A stretch of 64,000 nt of DNA from Actinomadura rupiterrae (GTDB lineage Bacteria; Actinomycetota; Actinomycetes; Streptosporangiales; Streptosporangiaceae), in NCBI RefSeq assembly GCF_024172125.1, contig NZ_JAMZEA010000011.1:1-64000 (forward strand). Reading direction: 5' to 3'. Position 1 is the stretch's first letter. Every line of letters begins with the position of its first letter. The notes beneath the pieces were generated by a model. It had not been told where the DNA came from and did no database searches. It saw nothing but the letters and a program-made list of their open reading frames with translations. This document shows, piece by piece, positions 48,554-56,022 of the stretch. A program made the position numbers and the translations under genes.

Positions 48554-50191
48554 TCACCAGTTCCCGGGGACCAGGTCCGGGCCCACGACCGCGCCGCCGG
48601 CGTGCGCGGCGTCGTGGTGGAAGTGCTCGGTGTACCAGAGCACCACGTCCACCGGGTCGCCGTTCAGGTCGAAGAGCGCTTCGGGCGGGGTGAGGAAGGC
48701 GTCGAGACCGGCGCGCGACAGCTGCGGCCGGGTGGTGAAGCCCTGCCCGTCGTCCAGTTCGCCGGAGCCGGGGACCGCCGAGGTGGCGGGTTTGTAGCGG
48801 AGCACCCACAGGTCGCCCACGCCGTAGGAGTCGGCGACACCGGCGTCCGGTCCCGGGACCAGCGTGTAGGACGCGCCGCTGCCGGTGTTGCGGACCCGCC
48901 AGCGGCGGTTCCGGAGCGGGTCGTTGGGCCTGCGGATCTCGTAGCGCTTGGTGTGCCAATGCGCGCCGTCCGGCATGATCGGCGGGTCGTTGTACTCCTC
49001 CACGACGTTGCGGGACGGGGAGTGCACGTCGAAGTCGAGCCGCCAGTAGACGTGGTGCCGGTGCGGGCGGCAGGTGCAGGGGTTGTCGGTCGCGGCGAAC
49101 CCGAACCGGGGGCGGATGGTCCCGTCGGCGCGCAGCCGCCACTGGCTGATGTAGCGGTACCAGCCCGCCTGCAGCTCGCTGACCAGCACGACCTCGTCGC
49201 CCAGGACGTAGGCGGCGACGCCGCGGAAGTTCCCCGAGTCGCGTCCGGTGTCCAGGATGGTCAGGGCCGGGGCGGTGCAGTGCCGGAAGCCGGGGATCCA
49301 GTCGTCGCCGTTCGCCTCGAAGCAGGCCTCGGAGTTCTGCCAGTCCCGGTAGGTCGGGCCGCAGTTGAGCGCGGTCTGCGGCTCGTACTCGATGTTGAGG
49401 ATCGGCACGTGCGCGCGATACAGCACGCTCTTGCCGCGGTAGCGGACGTTGCGCAGCTCGATGCCGGACCCCTGGGTGCCGGACGAGGCGGCCGGGCGGA
49501 CCACCAGCAGCTCCCACAGCGTCTCGCCGCCGCGGGTGACGCGCAGCCGCAGCTGCCCTGCGCTTCCGGTCGGGCTGCAGGAGTCGTCGGGCCGCGCCGG
49601 TTCGCATCCGCGGCTGGCGAAGGGCAGGCGTTCCTCCAGCTCGTGCAGGACGCGCCGCTTGGCCATGTGGACGGCCACCACCCGGCTGCGCTCGCGGTCG
49701 GGGGCGAGCAGGCCGATGCCAAGTACGCGTTCGGGATGGCCGTCGGGTCCCGTATAGGGCACCACGGGCGGCATCGGCCGGAACACCGCCCAGTCCCGGG
49801 TGTCGAGGTCGGCGCGCAGGGACTCGTCGGTGCGCAGGATGTCCACGGCGGCCTGGAACTCGGCCCGGCTCGGCAGGGGCTGGTCGGCCGAGTCGGAGAT
49901 CTCCAGCGGCCCGGGGGAGCCGGGGTCGGCCGCCGCGAGCGGGCCGCTCACCGACAGGGTGCGCTCGCGCAGGTAGTCGTACACGACCGCGTGGAACGCG
50001 CCGAACCGTTCGGGTTCGGCGCTCTTGGCCGCCTCGTCGACGGGCCGGAACGCCAGCACCCGGGCGGGCGCGCCGCGCAGCACGCGCTCCAGCTCCGGGT
50101 GCCGCGGCAGCGTGGCGGCGAGTTCGCCGATGAGCTTGTCGTCCGGGCCGACCGGCTCGCCGATGAGCCGCAGGCCCTCGTCCTCGGTCAT
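48554..50191 (-). CDS. Copper amine oxidase-like protein with altered cofactor motif
   Basis: 545 residues from ATG 50191, close to bacterial copper amine oxidases without their N-terminal domain. The C-terminal catalytic fold is evident: YRAHVPILNIEY, the DWIPGF and CTAPALTILDTG strands, and the copper HxH in CRPHRHHVYWRLDFDV. A further histidine cluster HFHHDAAH near the C-terminus stands in place of the third ligand. The topaquinone consensus NYDY/E is replaced by WYRY (344-347), keeping Y345 at the precursor position, in the expected context GWYRYISQW ... DGTI. No signal peptide is seen. It diverges from the five-gene operon at 50394. Confidence 0.8.
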   Translation of the reverse strand: MTEDEGLRLIGEPVGPDDKLIGELAATLPRHPELERVLRGAPARVLAFRPVDEAAKSAEPERFGAFHAVVYDYLRERTLSVSGPLAAADPGSPGPLEISDSADQPLPSRAEFQAAVDILRTDESLRADLDTRDWAVFRPMPPVVPYTGPDGHPERVLGIGLLAPDRERSRVVAVHMAKRRVLHELEERLPFASRGCEPARPDDSCSPTGSAGQLRLRVTRGGETLWELLVVRPAASSGTQGSGIELRNVRYRGKSVLYRAHVPILNIEYEPQTALNCGPTYRDWQNSEACFEANGDDWIPGFRHCTAPALTILDTGRDSGNFRGVAAYVLGDEVVLVSELQAGWYRYISQWRLRADGTIRPRFGFAATDNPCTCRPHRHHVYWRLDFDVHSPSRNVVEEYNDPPIMPDGAHWHTKRYEIRRPNDPLRNRRWRVRNTGSGASYTLVPGPDAGVADSYGVGDLWVLRYKPATSAVPGSGELDDGQGFTTRPQLSRAGLDAFLTPPEALFDLNGDPVDVVLWYTEHFHHDAAHAGGAVVGPDLVPGNW

Positions 50192-50393
50192 GTCTCCTCC
50201 GCGCTGCCGTGGGGTCGTCCCGTCCAGCCTGGGACGCGAGGTGTCGCGCCACCGTCACCGGGACGTCGCGACCGGCGGGACCGGACGCGCGCGAGACGTC
50301 CCGGCGACGGTGCGGCGACGGTCGGGGGACGCCCGGCGTCGCACACTGCGGGCACGCGTTCTTCAGGAGTCCGCCCTGCTTCAGGAGTTCGTC
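50192..50393. promoter_or_regulatory. Divergent promoter region of the oxidase-like gene and the five-gene operon
   Basis: 202 bases, very G/C-rich. The decamer CTTCAGGAGT occurs twice (50361-50370 and 50379-50388); the second copy supplies the ribosome site of the gene at 50394. No clear -10/-35 elements could be picked. Confidence 0.5.
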
Positions 50394-51422
50394 ATGGATG
50401 CGTCGCCGAACGCCGGCCCGAGGTACCCCTACCTGCGGGAGGCCCTGCGCAGCGAGTACGCGGGCCTCCCCGACTCCGCGCTGGAGTCGCTGCTGCCGCA
50501 GCTGACCGGGACCTCGGCCGAGGACGCCGAGAACTGGCTCAGCACCCTCGGCAACGCCGCCGGGCAGGTCGGCAGGTTCCTCGCCCAGAACCCCGGTGTC
50601 GTCCAGGCGGCGGGCACGCTCGTCGGCGGACCGGTCGGCGGCCTGGTGGCCGGGGCACTGCCCGGCCTGCTGGGCACGCTCACCGGGACACCCGCGGCGC
50701 CTCCACCGGCCGCGGTCGCCGCGGCTCCACCGGTCGCGGGGGCGGGGACCGTTGTCCCGGTGGCCGCTGCCATCGCGGCGCCGACGCCCGGTCCCGCACC
50801 GTCCGGGGACGCGGCCGCCCGGCTGCTGGCAGTGCTCGCCCGGCCTGAGACGATCAGGGCGATCGGGCAGATGGTGCTGGGCGGCGCGGGCCGGGGGAAC
50901 GTCACGGTGGGCGGGACGACTCCGGTGCCGGCCGCGGCGTTCAGCAACCTGCTGGGCGCGCTGGCCACCCAGGCGAGCGCCGAGTTCGCCGCGGCGCAGG
51001 CCCTGCCCGCGGCGGAGTTCTACCTGTCGGCCGACCCGGGCGCCGACCCCGGCAATCCGGAGGACCGCGCCCGCGCCCTGCTCCAGCTCCTGAGAGTGAC
51101 CGACCCGCCGTCCGACCCGCTCTTCGGGCCGGGCCCGGCCGGGCCGGCTGGGCTTCCGGAGCGGCCGGAAGGGCCGGAGCCGGTCGAGCCCGGCGAGCCG
51201 TCCACCCCGACAGAACCGACAGAACCGACAGAACCGGCCGCGCCCGCTAGCTGGGGCGAGCGGCCCCGGTCTCCCGTTCGGCGCGGGCCCGTGCGCTCTC
51301 GGAGGACGCGCGGCCGTGCCCGCCGGTACCGGCGCCGTGACTGGGAGGCGGCGGAGGACATCGCCGCGAGCGAGCTGGAGACCGCCGCCTGGTACGAGCT
51401 GGCCCGGGTGGTGGGCTCGTGA
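50394..51422 (+). CDS. Unrecognised protein with Gly-rich hydrophobic stretch and basic C-terminus
   Basis: 342 residues from ATG 50394 with CAGGAG upstream; first gene of a five-gene operon. Residues 1-55 look like a small helical unit (SEYAGLPDSALESLLPQL). Residues 60-110 form a Gly/Ala-rich hydrophobic stretch with repeated GxxxG spacing (GTLVGGPVGGLVAGALPG), like amphipathic pore or membrane-inserting helices. A long Pro/Ala linker, a second helical region, TEP repeats (TPTEPTEPTEP) and an Arg-rich segment (about 295-320) follow. It has no signal peptide. I cannot assign a function. Confidence 0.7.
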   Translation: MDASPNAGPRYPYLREALRSEYAGLPDSALESLLPQLTGTSAEDAENWLSTLGNAAGQVGRFLAQNPGVVQAAGTLVGGPVGGLVAGALPGLLGTLTGTPAAPPPAAVAAAPPVAGAGTVVPVAAAIAAPTPGPAPSGDAAARLLAVLARPETIRAIGQMVLGGAGRGNVTVGGTTPVPAAAFSNLLGALATQASAEFAAAQALPAAEFYLSADPGADPGNPEDRARALLQLLRVTDPPSDPLFGPGPAGPAGLPERPEGPEPVEPGEPSTPTEPTEPTEPAAPASWGERPRSPVRRGPVRSRRTRGRARRYRRRDWEAAEDIAASELETAAWYELARVVGS

Positions 51423-51931
51423 CGGCGCCGGGCCTGCCCTCGCTGGAGGAGCTGATGGGTTCCCTGCGCGAGCAGGACCCGCGGCTCGCGATGGTCCTGG
51501 ACGTCCTCCAGGCCCAGAACCCTCCCCGGAACCCGCCGCAGCACCCGCCGCAGGACCGGCGCGCGGACCGCCCGTCCGCCCAGGACGGCGACCCCGACGA
51601 GGCGATCGCGACCGTCATCGCCGAGGCGGCGCGGGTGGAGGCGTCCCTGCGCGAGGCCAACGACCTGCTGGTGAGCTTCCGGGCCGAGCTGGACGACCTG
51701 CGGCGCCGCAATGACGCGCTGGCCGCCGCGGCCGGGTCCTGCTACCTGTGCTGGGGCGAGGACCCCGGCTGCCCGGTCTGCGCCGGACGCGGCCGTCCCG
51801 GATGGCATCCCCCCGAACGCTGGGCCTACCGCCGCTACCTCGCACCGGCCCACGGCCGGTTCGTGCGGGCCGCGGCGGCGCGGGCCCGGCCGGCACCCGA
51901 TCCCGATCCGGCGAAGGAGGCCCGGACATGA
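51419..51931 (+). CDS. Coiled-coil protein with CxxC-CxxC zinc-ribbon-like motif
   Basis: 170 residues from GTG 51419, in a GTGA overlap with the previous stop. An N-terminal helix (LPSLEELMGSLREQ), a Pro-rich linker (NPPRNPPQHPPQDRR) and a coiled coil (about 60-100) lead to CYLCWGEDPGCPVCAGRGRPGW (written here as motif CxxC-x6-CxxCxGxG), reminiscent of the DnaJ cysteine repeat or a single zinc ribbon. I do not recognise a family. Tight coupling suggests it acts with its operon neighbours. Confidence 0.7.
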   Translation: MTAPGLPSLEELMGSLREQDPRLAMVLDVLQAQNPPRNPPQHPPQDRRADRPSAQDGDPDEAIATVIAEAARVEASLREANDLLVSFRAELDDLRRRNDALAAAAGSCYLCWGEDPGCPVCAGRGRPGWHPPERWAYRRYLAPAHGRFVRAAAARARPAPDPDPAKEART

Positions 51932-52560
51932 CCGTGTTCACCGAGGCGGACGAGGCCGTCGACGAGGCCGACGAGGCGTACCTGCCCTACGAGGCGGACG
52001 AGGCCGACGAGGCGCTCGACGAGGGCTACGAGGAACGGGCGCCGCGCCGCGGCTACCGGCGGAGGGTCCCCGCGCCGCGGCCGTCCTCCTACGGGCCGCC
52101 GGGTTACGGCGGTGCGGGCCCCGGCGGCCGGGCCGCGGTGACCTCCGGCGTGCTGGAGGCGCGGCTGGAGGCCCAGCGGGTGGCGCTGGCGCGGGCGATC
52201 CGGGCCGTCGACACCAAGGCGATCGGGATCGGCGACGACGTCGGCCGGCTGCGCAGCGCCACCCGGCGGCGCGAGCAGGACCTGCAGGGCCAGATCCCGA
52301 TGCTGGCGCTGCTGCCGATGCTGATGGCGCCGCCGTCCAGGCGGATCTCCGAGATCGGCGACGACGGCCGGGTCCTGGTCCCGGGCGGCGGCACCGACAT
52401 GCTGCTGCCGCTCGTGCTGGTCATGGGGATGAGCGGCGGCGGGCTGGGCGGCGGTGGCGGCCCGGGCGCCGGCTCGGGTCAGGGCGCCGGGATGGACCCG
52501 ACCATGCTGATCATGATCGCGTTGCTGGCGACCGGCGGCCTCGGCGGCCGGCCGTCGTGA
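51928..52560 (+). CDS. Unrecognised acidic protein with hydrophobic Gly-rich C-terminus
   Basis: 210 residues from ATG 51928 (ATGA overlap with the previous gene). Residues 1-40 are strongly acidic with repeated DEAD/DEAY words, followed by a basic Arg/Pro segment and a coiled coil (about 75-115). Three hydrophobic stretches come after it: MLALLPMLMAPP, MLLPLVLVMGMSGGGLGGGG and PTMLIMIALLATGGLGG. The last two are short for membrane helices but could insert or self-associate. There is no signal peptide and no known domain. Confidence 0.68.
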   Translation: MTVFTEADEAVDEADEAYLPYEADEADEALDEGYEERAPRRGYRRRVPAPRPSSYGPPGYGGAGPGGRAAVTSGVLEARLEAQRVALARAIRAVDTKAIGIGDDVGRLRSATRRREQDLQGQIPMLALLPMLMAPPSRRISEIGDDGRVLVPGGGTDMLLPLVLVMGMSGGGLGGGGGPGAGSGQGAGMDPTMLIMIALLATGGLGGRPS

Positions 52561-52576
52561 CCGGGCGGAGGCCGAC

Positions 52577-53449
52577 ATGGTCGCGATGACCAACTTCCTG
52601 TACACGCTGCTGATCGGCCGGTCCGCCGGGCTCAGCCCGGCCGAGACCACCCGCCCGGCGCTGCTGTCGTCGCTGGTGCCCAACCCCGGCATGGGGCTGG
52701 CCCTCGGCGCGGTCATGGTCCGGCAGGCCGCCGCCGGCCAGCCGTCCGACGGCGCAGGCGGGCCGTCCGGCGTGCCTTCCGGACCCGTCCGGCAGGTCCA
52801 GGTGCCCGACCTGCGCCGCGCGCGGTTGCGGGACGCGATCGCCGACCTGCAGGACGCCGGGCTGCGCGAGGGCGCCGTCCGCGAGACCGAGGCGGACGTC
52901 GCCCGGGGCGCGGTGGCCGCGACCGACCCGCCGATGTTCGCGGTGGTGCCCCGGGGCTCGGCGGTCGACCTGTACCTCGGGGCCGGGTCCGCGGTGCCCG
53001 ACGTCGTCGGGATGCCCGTCGCCGACGCCGAGCGCGTGCTCGCCCGCCACGACCTGTCCGCGCGGGTCCAGCGGATCCCGGGCGAGGAGGGCACCGCCGG
53101 GATCGTCCGCAGCCAGACGCCGGCGGCGGGGGACCTCCCGCCGGCCGCCGTCACGGTGACCCTGCAGGTCAGCATGGGGCTCACCTGCACGGTGCCGTCC
53201 CTGGTCGGGCTCACCCTGCCGCAGGCCATCGAGGCGGTCCACCGCGTCGAGGGCGGACGGCTCAGAGTGGTGAACGCGAACGAGTGGGGACGCAACGCCG
53301 ACGGCGTCGTGATCCGGCAGCGGCCCGCCGCGGGCGAGCCGGTCGCCGTCGACGCGGTGATCCGCGTGGACCTGCGCGAACTCCTCAACGGGCACGTGCC
53401 CGGGCCCGGCGCGGCGGCGCGTCCCGGCGGCGAGCACCCCGTGGCCTGA
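52577..53449 (+). CDS. Protein with three PASTA-like domains
   Basis: 290 residues from ATG 52577 with GGGCGGAGG six bases upstream; ATG 52586 is an alternative start. A short helical N-terminus is followed by three PASTA units at about 75-140, 140-205 and 208-275. Each opens with VPDL/VPDVVGM/VPSLVGL and later has a PPMF/TPAAG/RPAAG turn. PASTA domains usually sit outside the cell on penicillin-binding proteins or Ser/Thr kinases, but here there is neither a kinase nor a membrane helix. It probably binds peptidoglycan fragments or acts as an adaptor for the protease encoded next, 5 bases on. Confidence 0.82.
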   Translation: MVAMTNFLYTLLIGRSAGLSPAETTRPALLSSLVPNPGMGLALGAVMVRQAAAGQPSDGAGGPSGVPSGPVRQVQVPDLRRARLRDAIADLQDAGLREGAVRETEADVARGAVAATDPPMFAVVPRGSAVDLYLGAGSAVPDVVGMPVADAERVLARHDLSARVQRIPGEEGTAGIVRSQTPAAGDLPPAAVTVTLQVSMGLTCTVPSLVGLTLPQAIEAVHRVEGGRLRVVNANEWGRNADGVVIRQRPAAGEPVAVDAVIRVDLRELLNGHVPGPGAAARPGGEHPVA

Positions 53450-53454
53450 CCGCG

Positions 53455-55980
53455 ATGGACCCGCACCTCGCCGCGCTGCTCGCCGGTGCCGCGCCGGACC
53501 AGGAGATCGGCGTCCTGGTCCGGCTGCGGCACCGGGACGCGCGGCCCCCGGCCGGGCTGCGGACCGTCGCCCGGTTCGGCCCGGTCCTCACCGCGCGCGC
53601 CCGCGCCCGCGACGTCCCGGCGCTCCGCCGGTCCCGCCAGGTGGCCAGCGTCAAGGCGCCCCGGCTGTACGGGCCGGACGTCGAGGCCGTCCACCCCGAG
53701 GACCTCGACGGCGACCGGCCGCTCCCGCGCGACCTGCGCCGACCGCCCGGACTGAGCGCCACCGGTGACCGGACGATGGCGGCGTTCATCGACTGGGGAC
53801 TGGACGTGGCCCACCCCGACTTCCGCGAGGAGGACGGCCGCACCCGCGTCGCGGCGCTGTGGGACCAGCGGCCGGGGCCGGTCGCCGACCGCCGCAACCG
53901 CTACGGGTACGGCCTGACCCACACCCGCCGGGACATCGACGCCGCGCTCGCCACCGCCGACCCCTACACGGCCCTGCGCTACCATCCCGCCGACTCCGAT
54001 CCCGGAGGCGGCGCCCACGGCACGCACACCTGCTGCATCGCCGCCGGGAACGGGCGCGGCGGCGGCCCGTCCGGCATCGCCCCGCAGGCGTCGATCGGCT
54101 TCGTCCAGCTGTCGACCTGGGGTCCGCGCGGCCCGGACGACCTGGGCGACTCGATCGCGCTGCTGGAGGCCGTCGACTTCCTGGACCGCGCCGCCGGGGA
54201 CCGTCCGCTGGTGGTGAACCTCTCGCTCGGGCACCAGTCGGGACGGCACAACGGCCGCACCCTCGTCGAGATCGCCCTGGACGAGTTCGCCGGGCACCGC
54301 GCCGGGCGCAGCTGCGTGCACAGCCTCGGCAACTACTTCGGGCGGCATGCGCACGCCTCCGGACGCGTCCCCGCCGGCGGTTGCCAGGAGATCGCCATGG
54401 TGCTGCCCGCGCCGCCCCGGACCGCCCAGCTCGACCTCTGGTACCCCGGCGAGGACCGGATCGACATCTCCCTGGACGGCCCGGGCCTCGATCCCGCGCC
54501 GCTTCCGCTGGGCGCCACGATCGTCCGGTCGGGCGGCACACCGGTCGCCGTCGCCCGCCACCGCACCGATGACCCCGACGACGGCCGCAACGAACTGGTG
54601 GTGGAGTTCACCGGCGCCGCCCGGCCCGGCCCGTGGCGGTTGACCCTGCGCGGAACCGACATCATCGACGGACGCTACGACGCGTGGCTGGAACGCCCCC
54701 TGCGCGGCCAGGCCGCCGCCGCCTTCACCGAACCCGACCGCCGCATCACCACCGGCAGCGTGTGCAACGGACGCCGCGGGTTCGCCGTCGGCGCGACCGG
54801 CCCGTCCGGCGCGCCCACCTCGTTCAGCAGCAGCGGCCCGACCGCCGACGGGCGCATGAAGCCCGACCTGGTAGCGCCGGGAGCGGGCGTGCTGGCCGCA
54901 CGCTCCACCCCGCGCGGCGCCGCACCCGGCACCGGCGGCCTCACCCGCATGTCCGGCACGAGCATGGCCGCGCCCCACGTCACCGGAACCGTGGCGCTGC
55001 TGTACTCCGACGGCGTCACCGACCTGGCCGCGATCCGCCGCCTCCTGGCCGAGACCGCCACCGCCCTGCCCGAACACCCACCCGAACGCACCGGAGCCGG
55101 CCTCCTGAACACAGCCGCCGCCCTCCGGACCCACCCCCGCCCAGAGCAGCGCCAGCCGGACGTGCTCCAGCCAGACCCGTCCCCTCCGGAGGCCACCGTG
55201 CCCGTCCCCGACGCCCCCGAACTCCACGACCCGCCCGCCGCCGCCTCCACGGTCGTGGTTCCCGAACCCGGTGACCTCCTCGTCCGCCACCTGGACGACG
55301 GACGCGACCACATCAGCGTCGTCGTGCGCGCGGGCCTGCACAGCCGCGCCGACCTTGCCGCCACCACCCCGCTGGAACGCGGCCCGGACGGGGCCTACGC
55401 CGTGGTCACCGACCTCGACGGCGGCCGCACGCCGGGCCGCACCCTCGGCCGCCTGCTCCTCGGCCCGGACGGCCGGGTCGCACCGCTGACCACCCTGGTC
55501 CGCCACCGCGCCGCCGCCCGGGACCCGATCGCCGACCTGCGGCTGAGCGAACCCGCCCGGACCGGCGCGGCGCTCCTGCTCGCCCGGCATCCGGGGACCG
55601 TGTTCACCAGCGGACGCCGCGACGCCCGCGCCCAGGCCCACGCGATGGCCGTCAACGTCGTCGCGAACCGCCGCTGGATCGAGCAGACCTACAGCTCCGA
55701 ACCCGAGCGCGCCGAACTCCAGCAATGGGTGGACCACCATCCCGCCGCCACCGCCGACCAGATCGCGGCCGGCCTGCGCGCGATCCTGGACGGCTGGTCC
55801 GACGCACGCCGCGCCCGCCTGTCCAAGCACTTCGGCGGGCTCGCCTTCGACGTCCAACCGGTCACCGCCGACGCCGACCAGATCAAAGCCGACATCCGCG
55901 CCCTGCCCGGCCTGGACCGCTTCCTGGACCGCGAAGGCGGCATCACCCGCTGGCACGCCCAGTTCAACCCCACTCCCTAA
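53455..55980 (+). CDS. Subtilisin-like (S8) protease fused to an M15-like zinc peptidase domain
   Basis: 841 residues from ATG 53455, 5 bases after the PASTA gene. The S8 triad is complete: D113 (FIDWGLD), H188 (AHGTHT) and S503 (SGTSMAAPHV), with the oxyanion Asn in SLGNY. A jelly-roll-like insertion lies between His and Ser. After a Pro-rich linker (about 555-600) and a beta domain, residues 715-841 resemble VanY/M15 DD-carboxypeptidases: SGRRDARAQ, SKHFGGLAFDV with H792 and D799, and RWHAQF with H834 as zinc ligands. No signal peptide or prodomain of usual type is seen. A serine protease joined to a cell-wall peptidase fold is a layout I do not know from a named family. Confidence 0.85.
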   Translation: MDPHLAALLAGAAPDQEIGVLVRLRHRDARPPAGLRTVARFGPVLTARARARDVPALRRSRQVASVKAPRLYGPDVEAVHPEDLDGDRPLPRDLRRPPGLSATGDRTMAAFIDWGLDVAHPDFREEDGRTRVAALWDQRPGPVADRRNRYGYGLTHTRRDIDAALATADPYTALRYHPADSDPGGGAHGTHTCCIAAGNGRGGGPSGIAPQASIGFVQLSTWGPRGPDDLGDSIALLEAVDFLDRAAGDRPLVVNLSLGHQSGRHNGRTLVEIALDEFAGHRAGRSCVHSLGNYFGRHAHASGRVPAGGCQEIAMVLPAPPRTAQLDLWYPGEDRIDISLDGPGLDPAPLPLGATIVRSGGTPVAVARHRTDDPDDGRNELVVEFTGAARPGPWRLTLRGTDIIDGRYDAWLERPLRGQAAAAFTEPDRRITTGSVCNGRRGFAVGATGPSGAPTSFSSSGPTADGRMKPDLVAPGAGVLAARSTPRGAAPGTGGLTRMSGTSMAAPHVTGTVALLYSDGVTDLAAIRRLLAETATALPEHPPERTGAGLLNTAAALRTHPRPEQRQPDVLQPDPSPPEATVPVPDAPELHDPPAAASTVVVPEPGDLLVRHLDDGRDHISVVVRAGLHSRADLAATTPLERGPDGAYAVVTDLDGGRTPGRTLGRLLLGPDGRVAPLTTLVRHRAAARDPIADLRLSEPARTGAALLLARHPGTVFTSGRRDARAQAHAMAVNVVANRRWIEQTYSSEPERAELQQWVDHHPAATADQIAAGLRAILDGWSDARRARLSKHFGGLAFDVQPVTADADQIKADIRALPGLDRFLDREGGITRWHAQFNPTP

Positions 55981-55984
55981 CCCA

Positions 55985-56010
55985 CCGGCCGAGGTCGCGA
56001 CCCCGGCCGG
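55985..56010. terminator. Hairpin between convergent protease and M24 genes
   Basis: CCGGCC and GGCCGG enclose GGTCGCGACC, forming a long imperfect stem in the 42-base gap between convergent stops. It likely stops transcription from both sides. Confidence 0.65.
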
Positions 56011-56022
56011 AGAGCGGGGAGA

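Noticed and set aside
47867..50848. 993-codon plus-strand open frame opposite the SARP and oxidase-like genes
   Set aside because: Its only feature is the repeat-encoded GAG/AGA tract; opposite-strand genes have domains and ribosome sites.
51835..55956. 1373-codon minus-strand open frame opposite the five-gene operon
   Set aside because: The plus strand encodes a complete S8 triad, PASTA repeats and coupled starts; the minus frame is Gly/Arg-rich shadow.
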